A stretch of 64,000 nt of DNA from Pontibacillus sp. HMF3514 (GTDB lineage: Bacteria > Bacillota > Bacilli > Bacillales > BH030062), in the NCBI RefSeq assembly GCF_009858175.1, contig NZ_CP047393.1:558001-622000 (forward strand), written 5' to 3'. Shown one piece after another: positions 8,475 through 16,936 of the stretch. Both the position numbers and the translations under genes were made by a program. A model generated the notes under the pieces. That model had not been told where the DNA came from. It ran no database searches and saw only the letters and a list, made by a program, of their open reading frames with translations. Every line of letters begins with the position of its first letter. Position 1 is the stretch's first letter.

Positions 8475-9110
8475 ATGATGTATAGAGTTACGGTTTACCT
8501 TCTTGGTATGGTAACGAACTTTTTTGGAGTAGCTCTGATCATTAATGCTATGCTCGGTGCTGGCTTTTGGACATCTTTTTTTGTAGGGCTCTCTGATAAA
8601 TTCGGCTATACGGTTGGTTTTTGGTATGGAGTATTTCAATTTCTGTTTATTTTCGTAAATGGGTGGCTAGTCAAGCAGGCTCCTGAAATAAGAGCCGTCA
8701 TTCCAGTGCTACTGGAGAGTCTCATTTTAGACTTTTGGCTAGAAATTGTATTTGCCAATATAAGCTTAGCGAATGCGCCATTCCTATTACAATTATTCAC
8801 ATTGCTTTCTGGCGTATTGATTGTTGGTTTGGGCGTATCGGTTTATATTTTACCTCAATTCCCACGTGCGCCTGTCGATCAACTGTTCTTAGCTGTTAGT
8901 CATCGTTTTAACCTAAGTCTAAGAATGGGCCAAACGGTTGTAGCGGCTATTGTTGCATCCGTAGCATTTTTGATCGGTGGACCTGTAGGAATTGGTACGC
9001 TTGCAGGGATTTTATTCCTCGGGCCAGCAATTCAGTATTGTTACACTCGAGTTTATCCAATGTATTATCAATTTCATCCGCAGTATCAAGATGAAACAGA
9101 GATCATATAA
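8475..9110 (+). CDS. YczE-like integral membrane protein (YczE/YyaS/YitT superfamily)
   Basis: 211 residues with about five hydrophobic segments. It has the family features GMVTNFFGVALIINAMLG near the start and PRAPVDQLFLAVSHRF after segment 4. The molecular function of the family is not established. Start: ATG at 8475, eight bases after AGGAGG; an adjacent ATG at 8478 is also possible. It has its own promoter and terminator. Confidence 0.75.
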   Translation: MMYRVTVYLLGMVTNFFGVALIINAMLGAGFWTSFFVGLSDKFGYTVGFWYGVFQFLFIFVNGWLVKQAPEIRAVIPVLLESLILDFWLEIVFANISLANAPFLLQLFTLLSGVLIVGLGVSVYILPQFPRAPVDQLFLAVSHRFNLSLRMGQTVVAAIVASVAFLIGGPVGIGTLAGILFLGPAIQYCYTRVYPMYYQFHPQYQDETEII

Positions 9111-9119
9111 ACATTTAAC

Positions 9120-9150
9120 AGCTGACTCGATATAATGGGTCAGCTTTTTT
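9120..9150 (+). terminator. Terminator of the YczE-like gene
   Basis: AGCTGAC (9120-9126) pairs with GTCAGCT (9139-9145), then six T. Confidence 0.75.
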
Positions 9151-9246
9151 ATATATGCTAATATTTCAAACTTTTTAGAAAAATTGATATACTATCCTTA
9201 AGCTAGCCATTACATTCTAAGGATTTCATAAAGGAGAGGTGTAGGG

Positions 9247-10830
9247 ATGAAACGAGAAGACTTAATTGCTCCGCAGCATTACAATCTAGTAAGTGAAGTA
9301 GAACGCTATGCAAATGATCCGAATCACATGGCGCTTTATTGGGAGGATGATGCAGGGAACTCTCGAGAGATTACATATCGAAAGCTTCTGAAACGCGCAA
9401 ATAAAATTGGTAACGCTTTCTTATCACAAGGGCTAGAGAAGGGCGACAAGGTTTTAGTGATGGTGCCACGCGTTATTGAGGCATATGAAGTGTACCTTGG
9501 GGCTTTGAAAGCTGGACTAGTCGTGATTCCAAGCTCTGAAATGCTACGAACAAAAGATTTACAATATCGTATCAACCACGGTGAAGTAAAAGCCGTTGTG
9601 AGCTATTATCCATTTGTTGAACAGTTTAGTGGGATTGAACACTTGGATCAAATGAAAAAATTCGTAGTTGGTCATGATAAGCGAGACTGGTTAAATCTTG
9701 ATTATTTAATGGATCAAGAAGATGCAGAGATGGAATTAGCCTCAACAACACGTGAGGATATGGCGTTTCTTTCTTATACATCTGGGACAACAGGGAATCC
9801 AAAAGGTGTTGTCCATACGCATGGCTGGGGCTATGCTCATTTGCGTACAGCTGCGAAAAACTGGCTTGCTATTGAAGAGGGAGATACCGTGTGGGCAACA
9901 GCGGGACCTGGTTGGCAAAAATGGATATGGAGTCCATTCTTATCTGTACTTGGGTCTGGAGCTACAGGGTTTATCTATAACGGAAAGTTTGATGCAAAAA
10001 AATATTTAACCTTACTACAGAATCATCAAGTCAATGTATTATGCTGTACACCAACGGAGTATCGTCTTATGGCTAAAGAAGATGATTTAGACAAATATGA
10101 CCTTTCACAGCTTCATAGTGCTGTTTCTGCAGGAGAACCATTAAATCGTGAAGTGATCGATACGTTCAAAAAATACTTTGATGTAACGGTTCGAGATGGG
10201 TATGGTCAGACAGAGAATACACTGTTAGTTGGTGTTATGAAAGGCATGGAAGTTAAACCAGGCTCTATGGGTAAACCAACACCAGGTAATCGAGTAGAGA
10301 TCATTGATGAAGAAGGTACGCCTGTAGGTGAAGGAGAAGTTGGAGACATCGCGGTGCATTTGGATACTCCGGCTTTATTTAAACATTATTATAAAGATCC
10401 AGAACGTACAAACATGTCTTATCGCGGCGATTACTATGTAACGGGTGATCAGGCAAGTAAAGATAAAGACGGGTATTTCTGGTTTGAGGGCAGAAGTGAT
10501 GACATCATTATTAGTTCTGGCTATACAATTGGTCCTTTTGAAGTAGAAGATGCATTAGTAAAACATCCTTCTGTTCAAGAATGTGCTGTCGTAGCTAGTC
10601 CTGATGAGGTTCGTGGAAGTGTGGTTAAGGCCTTCATCGTTTTAAAACCAGGTGTTGATGCAGATAACCCAGAAATTAAACAAGAATTACAAGATCACGT
10701 TAAAGATTTAACGGCTCCTTATAAATACCCTAGAAAGATTGAGTTTCTTGAAGAATTACCAAAGACGACATCAGGGAAAATTCGAAGAGTTGAATTGCGT
10801 AAAAGAGAAAAAGAATATGGTAATGTATAA
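9247..10830 (+). CDS. Acyl-CoA synthetase, AMP-forming
   Basis: 527 residues of the ANL adenylating family. The phosphate loop reads SYTSGTTGNPKGVVHTHG (about 174-191). Other motifs are GWQKWIWSP, DGYGQTEN (core A5), VTGDQASKDKDGYFWFEGRSDD (A7-A8) and a C-terminal KTTSGKIRR with the catalytic lysine. It activates a carboxylic acid to an acyl-adenylate and then to the CoA thioester in the cytosol. The GWQKW region resembles medium- or branched-chain acyl-CoA synthetases of the AcsM/YtcI type rather than acetate-specific Acs; the substrate is inference. RBS GGAGAGGTG precedes the ATG. Monocistronic. Confidence 0.9.
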   Translation: MKREDLIAPQHYNLVSEVERYANDPNHMALYWEDDAGNSREITYRKLLKRANKIGNAFLSQGLEKGDKVLVMVPRVIEAYEVYLGALKAGLVVIPSSEMLRTKDLQYRINHGEVKAVVSYYPFVEQFSGIEHLDQMKKFVVGHDKRDWLNLDYLMDQEDAEMELASTTREDMAFLSYTSGTTGNPKGVVHTHGWGYAHLRTAAKNWLAIEEGDTVWATAGPGWQKWIWSPFLSVLGSGATGFIYNGKFDAKKYLTLLQNHQVNVLCCTPTEYRLMAKEDDLDKYDLSQLHSAVSAGEPLNREVIDTFKKYFDVTVRDGYGQTENTLLVGVMKGMEVKPGSMGKPTPGNRVEIIDEEGTPVGEGEVGDIAVHLDTPALFKHYYKDPERTNMSYRGDYYVTGDQASKDKDGYFWFEGRSDDIIISSGYTIGPFEVEDALVKHPSVQECAVVASPDEVRGSVVKAFIVLKPGVDADNPEIKQELQDHVKDLTAPYKYPRKIEFLEELPKTTSGKIRRVELRKREKEYGNV

Positions 10831-10855
10831 AAAGACGGCCCTTAGCCGTCTTTTT
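10830..10855. terminator. Bidirectional terminator
   Basis: AAAAGACGG (10830-10838) pairs with CCGTCTTTT (10846-10854), flanked by A and T runs. It serves the acyl-CoA synthetase gene and the convergent acetyltransferase gene. Confidence 0.8.
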
Positions 10856-11405
10856 ACTGCATCTTTTTATCCCACTCATGCTTCAACATTCCATACACAA
10901 CATGACTTACATAATGGTCATAAAGCCATTCGCAATCACGTATGACTCCTTCTTTTGTAAAACCTAATCGTTCAGGGATTGCTTGGCTTTTTACATTTTC
11001 AGTCGCACATCTAATCTCGACGCGGTGAAATTGTAAAGTGTCAAACACGTATTCTAAGAGGGCATGAACGGCACGTGTAACAATTCCTTTTCCTTGAAAC
11101 TCTTCTCCGATCCAATAGCCAATACTAGTGAATTTATGAGATTGGTTTAATTGGTGCAACCCAATTGTTCCAGCAACCTCTCCTTTATGGTATATCGCAG
11201 CATCGAATCCATCATTATTTGCGTACTTCTTCATGACGCTCTCAATAAAATATTTCGTATCTTCTACCTTTTGTGTCATATCAATCCAAGGCATCCAAGC
11301 ACGTAGGTAGTCACGATTTCGATCAACTAACTGAAATAATTCTTCAGCATCATTATAATCGACCAATTTTAAGTAGGTTTCATCATCTAACCTATGTACA
11401 AACAT
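10854..11405 (-). CDS. RimJ/RimL-type GNAT acetyltransferase
   Basis: About 183 residues. The protein opens DDETYLKLVDYNDAEELFQL and has RNRDYLRAWMPWID, both typical of the RimL/YdaF group. The acetyl-CoA loop is GYWIGEEFQGKGIVTRAV (Q/R-x-x-G-x-G/A motif). Such enzymes acetylate N-terminal or side-chain amines; the target is unknown. An upstream in-frame start at 11444 exists, but ATG at 11405 has AGGGGGAG five bases before it and begins at the usual family N-terminus. Confidence 0.85.
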   Translation of the reverse strand: MFVHRLDDETYLKLVDYNDAEELFQLVDRNRDYLRAWMPWIDMTQKVEDTKYFIESVMKKYANNDGFDAAIYHKGEVAGTIGLHQLNQSHKFTSIGYWIGEEFQGKGIVTRAVHALLEYVFDTLQFHRVEIRCATENVKSQAIPERLGFTKEGVIRDCEWLYDHYVSHVVYGMLKHEWDKKMQ

Positions 11406-11590
11406 CCAATCTCCCCCTTTTGTGATTATTTCGTATTTTATCAAAATAAAGAGAAATGTACAGATTTATGTACTCTCTAAAACATGCATAAGTTTTATGC
11501 AGATGAAGGGGTGGAATAGTCTAAAAATACTACATAAAAGACAATATAGCTATTATTGGAGAGATCCTTTGGAAAAAGAGGAGTGATGGC

Positions 11591-12610
11591 ATGAAAGATT
11601 TACAAAAAGCATGGCGTGCAAGGAATTGGATGAAAAATAATGAAGCTTTCCTTCAAACTTGGCATGCATATGTAGGAAATGAATTAGGGTTATTTAAGAG
11701 CTTTGAAAAACCTAAAACGGTTGAGGAAGTATCTCATGAACTAGGCGTAAAAGAAGATCTGCTTCAACGTTGGGTTGATGTAGGTTCGTCGATTAACCAC
11801 TTACGTAAACGAACGGGTGGAAGGTATCGAACATCAAGAAAAAATTGTGGAGAATTTTTAGAAGAAGGACAAAATGGAATTGGAGCTCTTTTGAAAGAGT
11901 TGATGGAGCTTCATATTCCAACTCTATTATCCTATCCTCTATATATGAAATCGGAAGAACGTGCACGGTTTAATCACGAAGAATTTGGAGGAGTCGTTGC
12001 TGAAACCTCGACACTATTAGAACAATTTTCGATTCGTCGAATGAAAAAGATGGTAAGAGAGAAAAATGTAACGAGAATTATAGACTTAGGGTGTGGTCAC
12101 GGAGGTTATCTTCGTAAGCTTGCTGAAGCATTTCCGCATATTCAAATGGTTGGGGTTGATGTAAATAAACGTGTGATTCAACGTGCTAAAGAAGAATCGG
12201 CGGAGTATGATAATATCCAATTTATTGTTGGGGATGCGTCCTCTTGGAAACCTGAAGGTGAAAAGGCAGAGTTAATTCTACTCCATAATATCTTTCATTA
12301 TCTAGAACACTCAGAACGTCTAGATCTATTAAACCATTTATCTACTTGGTTAGCGGGGGAAGGGATTATATCAGTCATTACACCAATTGATGAAGCGGAA
12401 GAAGGTCAGGCTTTTTCTTCAGCATTTAATAGCTTCTTTACAGCTCACTCTAATCTTCATGCACTCCCAAGTGAATTGGATATACATGATATGGCGACAT
12501 CTGCTGGTCTGTCATTAACTGCATGGGATCCTATAGTTAAAGAAGGTGGCTGGTATGCTTTCTGGCTATCCCCGGAGGTCGAATATACTATTGAAAATAG
12601 AGAAGCCTAA
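11591..12610 (+). CDS. Class I SAM-dependent methyltransferase
   Basis: 339 residues. An N-terminal helical part (about 1-110) resembles the dimerisation domain of small-molecule O- or C-methyltransferases. The catalytic Rossmann core runs from about 150, with motif I RIIDLGCGHGGYL, an acidic VGVDVNK ribose-binding strand, VGDASSW and LLHNIFHYLEH. The substrate is unknown. RBS GAGGAGTG precedes the ATG. The gene stands alone, and its stop lies inside a perfect 12-base terminator stem. Confidence 0.85.
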   Translation: MKDLQKAWRARNWMKNNEAFLQTWHAYVGNELGLFKSFEKPKTVEEVSHELGVKEDLLQRWVDVGSSINHLRKRTGGRYRTSRKNCGEFLEEGQNGIGALLKELMELHIPTLLSYPLYMKSEERARFNHEEFGGVVAETSTLLEQFSIRRMKKMVREKNVTRIIDLGCGHGGYLRKLAEAFPHIQMVGVDVNKRVIQRAKEESAEYDNIQFIVGDASSWKPEGEKAELILLHNIFHYLEHSERLDLLNHLSTWLAGEGIISVITPIDEAEEGQAFSSAFNSFFTAHSNLHALPSELDIHDMATSAGLSLTAWDPIVKEGGWYAFWLSPEVEYTIENREA

Positions 12611-12632
12611 CCGTAAATGAGGTTAGGCTTCT
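12601..12632 (+). terminator. Terminator of the methyltransferase gene
   Basis: AGAAGCCTAACC (12601-12612) pairs perfectly with GGTTAGGCTTCT (12621-12632); the stop codon is within the stem. Confidence 0.75.
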
Positions 12633-12658
12633 GTTAACTCTAATGGAAATCATAAAAA

Positions 12659-12685
12659 ATAGCCCTAACCCAAGCTTAGGACTAT
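12659..12685 (-). terminator. Terminator of the cupin gene
   Basis: ATAGCCCTAA (12659-12668) and TTAGGACTAT (12676-12685), with one mismatch, followed by a T run on the minus strand. Confidence 0.7.
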
Positions 12686-12688
12686 CTA

Positions 12689-13195
12689 TTATTTAATGGC
12701 CCATAAATCAAGTAACTTTCCTTCTTCACCAAATACAGGGTCAGTAGTGGGAAGTGGCACTGCTCGAATATTGTGTAACACTTCTGGTCGTTCAGATGGG
12801 TCCCCAGTGCATAAATCTCTATCTTGGCCTTCTGGATAGCCCCCCACAACTCGAAAGTCCTGAGTAGATCCATTGTTTTTGTGTCCAACGCCCGCTGGAA
12901 TCATAACCACATCACCTGGGCTCACTTCGATCTCGCGTCCATGTTTTCCACCAAATTGAATCGTAGCATGTCCGCTTACAACACCTAACACCTCATGAGC
13001 TGTGCTATGGTAATGATGATAATCAAAAACAGTCCCTATCCAAATTCCGTCCCATCCTTTACGCAGAAAAACTTTATTCATTCGATCTATAAAATCATTT
13101 AATATACCGGGATATAGGACTAAAGGAAGTATCTCATTATTAGGAATTTCACCATCATCACGGAATACATATGCTAAGTATTCTGGTTCTTTCAT
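12689..13195 (-). CDS. Cupin-domain protein, YjlB-like
   Basis: 168 residues. The cupin barrel shows both metal motifs: YHHYHSTAHEVLGVVSGHA (His residues and Glu) and PGDVVMIPAGVGHKN. A C-terminal tail, GGYPEGQDRDLCTGDPSERP, matches the Bacillus YjlB-type family. The reaction is not known; the metal-binding cupin fold could support an isomerase, dioxygenase or sugar-binding role. The ribosome site AAAGGGGGGG is about 12 bases from ATG at 13195, longer than usual. Single gene. Confidence 0.8.
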   Translation of the reverse strand: MKEPEYLAYVFRDDGEIPNNEILPLVLYPGILNDFIDRMNKVFLRKGWDGIWIGTVFDYHHYHSTAHEVLGVVSGHATIQFGGKHGREIEVSPGDVVMIPAGVGHKNNGSTQDFRVVGGYPEGQDRDLCTGDPSERPEVLHNIRAVPLPTTDPVFGEEGKLLDLWAIK

Positions 13196-13321
13196 AAATA
13201 ATTTATGCCCCCCCTTTCCATTTCTTTCTAACGCTACCCTTTTAGTAGCTTTATTAAACGAATTAGGGAAGGGGAACTAGGTTCATATAAAATTGGACAA
13301 GATTATGAGATTTCGCTCATA

Positions 13322-13473
13322 GATGTCTAGCTCCAGCGTCCAGCAACTAGTATGCTTCCATCACCTCCGGTCGATAAGTCAACATCGATTCGCCAAGGCT
13401 CACCGTGTTTCCTTTATCTCACTGCGGCTCAGTCCAGCATATACGTTGCTAAACGGACGCTTACGCTTTTCTT
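13322..13473 (+). repeat. Short Bacillaceae-type hairpin repeat
   Basis: The block begins TCTAGCTCCAGCGTCCAGCA and ends GGACGCTTACGCTTTTCTTA. The ends pair: AGCGTCCAGCAAC near 13333 with GTTGCT(AAAC)GGACGCT near 13450. I recall similar blocks of this start and end in many Bacillaceae intergenic regions but cannot run a search. It abuts the palindrome at 13475 and the 3' end of the RsbR-like gene. Confidence 0.6.
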
Positions 13474-13474
13474 A

Positions 13475-13494
13475 TTGATCAAACGTTTGATCAA
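13475..13494. repeat. 20-bp perfect palindrome, copy 1
   Basis: TTGATCAAACGTTTGATCAA. It straddles the stop codon (13491-13493) of the RsbR-like gene. The identical 20 bases recur at 30567-30586 inside the AraC-type gene. Confidence 0.85.
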
Positions 13495-14336
13495 TTTTGA
13501 ACTTGTTTGGATCCCATCTCATCAAGTGCATGAGAGAGCGTGCTTTTAATCGGGATTTGAGTGAAGTCGATTCCTAGTTGAATAGCCACTTGAGCTACTT
13601 TAGGATTCATTCCACAAATAACGGATTTGACCCCTAGTAGTTCTAGCGATTGAATTAGTTGAAATAGATGGTGCGCTACAATGGTATCGATACTTTCTAC
13701 ACCTGACATGTCTAAGTAAATTCTCTCATATGAATGTTGACTGCAACGTTCTAAAGTCGTTGATTGTATATTAGAGATTCTTTTTCTATCTAAATCACCA
13801 ATTAAAGGGAGGATTGCTTCTTCATTCGTAATCGGTATGACTGGAGAGCTCAGTTCATTAATGAGCTGCTCTTGAGCATGTAATTGCTTGATGTTTGTCT
13901 TATAGTAATGTTCAGTGAAATTAAGTACCATGTAATCATAGGCTTCTTGAAGAAGCTCTGTCCAACGTAAAAAATGGTCTAAATCAACTGGTGCATCTTT
14001 AAAAAACTCTTTCATTCTGTTCCAAAGAACCATTCGGTATGTTTTGAAGCTTTGGAGCGTTTCATGAATTGGGGTTTGATCAGCAACGCGTTTTTCTGAA
14101 ATATTTTGTGCCCAATCTTGAATTTCGTCGGTTGGGTTCACTTTCTTAGATATAAAAATGTTCGCGATGGCGTACGTAATATCTTTGTATTGGTCTAACG
14201 CTTCTTGTTCAACGTGTTCACGTGCTTCTCTCGAATACTTTGTTTCACGTCCGTCTTGAACTTTTCGTAACCATTCGTCTGTAATTTCTTCCGCATGATT
14301 TGTTATGAAATCGTATAATTTTTGATTTTGTTCCAA
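13491..14336 (-). CDS. RsbR-like stressosome protein with STAS domain
   Basis: 281 residues. Residues 1-150 form a helical, globin-like RsbR N-domain (HAEEITDEWL, LFTHRM-type helices). Residues 160-275 form a STAS domain (SSPVIPITNEEAILPLIGDL, then SIDTIVAHHLFQLIQ). In Bacillus, RsbR paralogues assemble with RsbS and RsbT into stressosomes that control sigma-B. The SIDT threonine aligns with the second phosphorylated Thr of RsbRA. The first site appears to be Arg (GDLDRKR), an alignment made by eye. Start: TTG at 14336 behind GGAGGTGA. No rsbS/T/X gene is adjacent, so this is an orphan paralogue. Confidence 0.8.
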   Translation of the reverse strand: MEQNQKLYDFITNHAEEITDEWLRKVQDGRETKYSREAREHVEQEALDQYKDITYAIANIFISKKVNPTDEIQDWAQNISEKRVADQTPIHETLQSFKTYRMVLWNRMKEFFKDAPVDLDHFLRWTELLQEAYDYMVLNFTEHYYKTNIKQLHAQEQLINELSSPVIPITNEEAILPLIGDLDRKRISNIQSTTLERCSQHSYERIYLDMSGVESIDTIVAHHLFQLIQSLELLGVKSVICGMNPKVAQVAIQLGIDFTQIPIKSTLSHALDEMGSKQVQN

Positions 14337-14443
14337 GCGCTCACCTCCATCAATCTACTCCTATCATATCTGATTGATCATTGTAGCAAAAGGGATAGAA
14401 GCGACTGAATGTGCTATAACACATATAAAAAGGTGGGAAAGTC

Positions 14444-14521
14444 ATGGAGAATCTGTTAAATCTCATAGTTAAAAAAATAGATCTTACAAGGTGTTTTATA
14501 TTAAAAGAAAAAGTAGATTAG
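14444..14521 (+). CDS. Possible 25-residue peptide
   Basis: ATG at 14444, six bases after AGGTGGG, opens 25 codons to TAG at 14519-14521. The peptide starts MENLLNLIVKK and ends ILKEKVD; it is amphipathic with one Cys. No homologue comes to mind. The region 14337-15056 otherwise holds a small minus-strand gene and two hairpins. Chance occurrence is quite possible. Confidence 0.25.
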   Translation: MENLLNLIVKKIDLTRCFILKEKVD

Positions 14522-14610
14522 TTACTCAAGCGTGTCTTCCGTGACGACTAACAAAAATTACCTAAAAATAAGTGTTTACGTAAGCATTTTCAAATTGGTA
14601 CATTTACAGA

Positions 14611-14634
14611 GGTCAAACGTAATTGTAATTGACC
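14611..14634. terminator. Weak hairpin between two small ORFs
   Basis: GGTCAA (14611-14616) pairs with TTGACC (14629-14634), followed by ACCTTTT on the plus strand. It could end a plus transcript from 14444 or the minus gene at 14644. Confidence 0.35.
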
Positions 14635-14643
14635 ACCTTTTAC

Positions 14644-14808
14644 CTATATGAGCCGTCGAATCCCCTCTTTCGTAAGAGATGATGTGATCGGTATTTCCTT
14701 TGACTTTGTTACTCCGTGTCCACGATCCGTTATATGTAAGAAAGTTATTTCGACGGCTCCATTGTTATCATTGGAAGTCCATTTAAAATCCCATTTCCCC
14801 ATGTGCAT
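14644..14808 (-). CDS. Small conserved-looking protein, 54 residues
   Basis: ATG at 14808, nine bases after TTGGAG on the minus strand, encodes 54 residues. It begins MHMGKWDFKWTSND, continues VEITFLHITDRGHGVTKSKE and ends LTKEGIRRLI. The alternating beta-type pattern and charged helix look like a genuine soluble protein. The plus-strand frame over the same region looks like its antisense shadow. I do not recognise the family. An in-frame TGA nine codons upstream limits the N-terminus. Confidence 0.5.
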   Translation of the reverse strand: MHMGKWDFKWTSNDNNGAVEITFLHITDRGHGVTKSKEIPITSSLTKEGIRRLI

Positions 14809-14850
14809 TGTAAATGACTCCAAATACTGTCAAAACCACTCTCAAATAAG

Positions 14851-14890
14851 AAGACTAGTTTCTCGATTACAGAGAAGCTAGTCTTTTTAT
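14851..14890 (+). terminator. Strong hairpin with T run, no clear gene upstream
   Basis: AAGACTAG (14851-14858) pairs with CTAGTCTT (14878-14885); an inner TTCTC/GAGAA pair and a run of five T follow. It would stop a plus-strand transcript coming from about 14400, or insulate the hydrolase gene. Confidence 0.65.
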
Positions 14891-15056
14891 TATGGATTAT
14901 ACTTAGTAGTTAAAACGACTAATTCTATTAAATGTGTATTAAAATTGTATTTTTAAACATAACTGGAAGGGAATAAATTAAAAATGTAGAAATAGGTATA
15001 AAGTTGCGTTTTACAGTTATATGGATCAGTTAGGAGTTTGGAAGGGAGCTTTATCA

Positions 15057-15911
15057 ATGATCGTGGAAATGAAAGATGGTGTTTCACTACATGTTACTAG
15101 AAAAGGCAAGGGGATTCCTTGTTTATATTTACATGGTGGTCCAGGGTATTGGAGTTATTCTTTTGAGCATTATGCAGGACCTCATTTAGAGGGACAATTA
15201 GAAATGATTTACCTTGATCAACGTGGATGTGGACGATCAGATTATGCACCTTGTCAAGATTACTCTTTAGATCGATTGATTTTAGATTTAGAAGATGTTC
15301 GACGTAGGTTAGAAATTGATGAATGGCTTGTGATGGGCCATTCATTCGGAGGCACGTTGGCTGTACATTATGCTTATCGTTTTCCTGAACGAGTGAAAGG
15401 GTTATTGTTATCTAACTGTACAGTTCATTTGGTGGATTCGTTAGCACACCAAATCCAAAAAGGGGCAGAACTTCTGGGAGAAGATATACAAATCCCTCAA
15501 AGCACTGAAGGAATATTACAAACCTTTTCACGTGTAGCTGGGCAACTAAGAAATGAGGGAAAATACGATACATTACAGTTCGTGGATGCTCAAAAAGGTA
15601 CACATCAACTAGAAACGGTTGATAGGAAATTAGGAGGGGACCCAGCCTTTCAAAGGGCAGTCCTATCTAAGAAGGAATTTTTAATAGATTTCTCCTGTTA
15701 CACGAAATATATAGATGCACCAACACTTGTAATGAGTGGGAGAGAGGACCATGTAGTTGGACCTGAGCACTATCGCCGATTTCAGTTTCCGAATCAGACT
15801 GTTGAGATTCTGGATGATAAACATCATCCCTACATAGAAAATCAAAAAGTTTTCCGTAAAGCAGTAAGCTCCTTTCTAAAACAAATCCCTACTGAGACTA
15901 TAGAAGTATAA
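15057..15911 (+). CDS. Alpha/beta hydrolase, prolyl-aminopeptidase-like
   Basis: About 284 residues. The oxyanion-hole motif HGGPGYWSYSF is followed by DQRGCGRSDY, the nucleophile elbow GHSFGG (Ser), a late Asp in SGREDHVVGPEHY and a catalytic His in DDKHHPYIE. HGGPG plus DQRGCGRS is typical of the proline iminopeptidase (S33) branch; the real substrate is uncertain. ATG at 15057 has GAAGGGAG eight bases before it and is preferred to the ATG at 15021. Single gene with a good terminator. Confidence 0.85.
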   Translation: MIVEMKDGVSLHVTRKGKGIPCLYLHGGPGYWSYSFEHYAGPHLEGQLEMIYLDQRGCGRSDYAPCQDYSLDRLILDLEDVRRRLEIDEWLVMGHSFGGTLAVHYAYRFPERVKGLLLSNCTVHLVDSLAHQIQKGAELLGEDIQIPQSTEGILQTFSRVAGQLRNEGKYDTLQFVDAQKGTHQLETVDRKLGGDPAFQRAVLSKKEFLIDFSCYTKYIDAPTLVMSGREDHVVGPEHYRRFQFPNQTVEILDDKHHPYIENQKVFRKAVSSFLKQIPTETIEV

Positions 15912-15913
15912 AA

Positions 15914-15953
15914 AACCGTGTTGTACAACCACTAGTGCAACACGGTTCTTTTT
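15914..15953. terminator. Bidirectional terminator
   Basis: AACCGTGTTG (15914-15923) pairs with CAACACGGTT (15938-15947), with A and T runs on either side. Confidence 0.8.
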
Positions 15954-16015
15954 CATAAAAGGATATGTTAATAATAAATGCGCTGGTCATTTGAAACGAG
16001 GATACTTTTCCATAC

Positions 16016-16804
16016 CTAGTATAAAAACATCGTCCAATAATCAATCTCTTTAAATCCAAGACGATTATAGATCTTTCCTGCATCAGGGTTATCGTAAAAG
16101 AGGCATAGTTCTTTTCCTTCTGATAAAACGTCGTAGCATAGTTTAGACATACATTGAGAAGCATAGCCTTTTCGTTTGTAATCATTTAATGTACACACAC
16201 CAACGACCATGGCAGATTTTGAATTTTCAGCAGCAGTGGATGCGGCGGACATCATCGTGCCATTGTCGTCCATATAATAAGTTCGTGTGATCCCTGTTTC
16301 CATATTGCGTCGCATTTCCTCGTGGGATTCATTTGTAACAAACTCATCAATTTGACTATGTAGCTGAATGATTTGATCAATATCCTGTACACTTGCTAGT
16401 TTTACGTTCGTATGAAGGGAAGGTGATTCGAGTTTTTTGTTATTATCACATTTAGCATAGTATAGCTTCCTTTTCTTTTTTAAGTCATATTTAATGTAAG
16501 GTTGAACTTGTGAAGAAACTCGATCTAATCCAGATAGTTCTTTGAAATTTGTACTGCTGTTAATGATTTCTGCAAAACCTTGAGCATCAAATGACCCTGG
16601 AGCATATGGAATAAAGTTTTTTCGATATTTTAGCATTACTGCTCTCAATAAACCTTTTTCATCAAAGTCTCCCCATAAGGTTTGGAAGTCCTGCTCATAT
16701 CCAAAAGCTTCAATATCTCCAAGAATAAATAAATTCTCGGCAGGTGCTTCGTTTAGTAGTTTCATTGTTTGCTCGTGGTCCATTTCAGTTAATTTCCGAA
16801 TCAT
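16016..16804 (-). CDS. GNAT-family acetyltransferase
   Basis: 262 residues. The N-terminal half begins MIRKLTEMDHEQTMKLLNEA, is about 125 residues long and is unlike simple GNATs. The C-terminal half holds the acetyl-CoA site: MVVGVCTLNDYKRKGYASQC and then CLFYDNPDAGKIYNRLGF. This two-part plan matches predicted Bacillus N-acetyltransferases of unknown substrate. Start: ATG at 16804, seven bases after AAGGGAGG. Confidence 0.8.
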   Translation of the reverse strand: MIRKLTEMDHEQTMKLLNEAPAENLFILGDIEAFGYEQDFQTLWGDFDEKGLLRAVMLKYRKNFIPYAPGSFDAQGFAEIINSSTNFKELSGLDRVSSQVQPYIKYDLKKKRKLYYAKCDNNKKLESPSLHTNVKLASVQDIDQIIQLHSQIDEFVTNESHEEMRRNMETGITRTYYMDDNGTMMSAASTAAENSKSAMVVGVCTLNDYKRKGYASQCMSKLCYDVLSEGKELCLFYDNPDAGKIYNRLGFKEIDYWTMFLY

Positions 16805-16881
16805 ACGAATGCCTCCCTTTTAAAGATAAATATTATTATAATCTATCAAAATTAACACAATATGTAAATGGAGAAATAAAA

Positions 16882-16916
16882 AGTGTTGGATCCAATATGA
16901 CCTCGGATCCAACACT
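16882..16916 (-). terminator. Terminator of the secreted nuclease gene
   Basis: Perfect 12-base arms AGTGTTGGATCC (16882-16893) and GGATCCAACACT (16905-16916), followed by a T run on the minus strand. Confidence 0.85.
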
Positions 16917-16936
16917 GTATTACCTTTCCGTTTTCC

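Noticed and set aside
14651-14756. 10-base inverted repeat AGCCGTCGAA/TTCGACGGCT as a riboswitch-like stem
   Set aside because: Both arms fall inside the small minus-strand ORF, and no known riboswitch core is present; probably chance.
14648-14881. Plus-strand 77-residue open frame
   Set aside because: No ribosome site and odd composition; it mirrors the better minus-strand ORF at 14644-14808.
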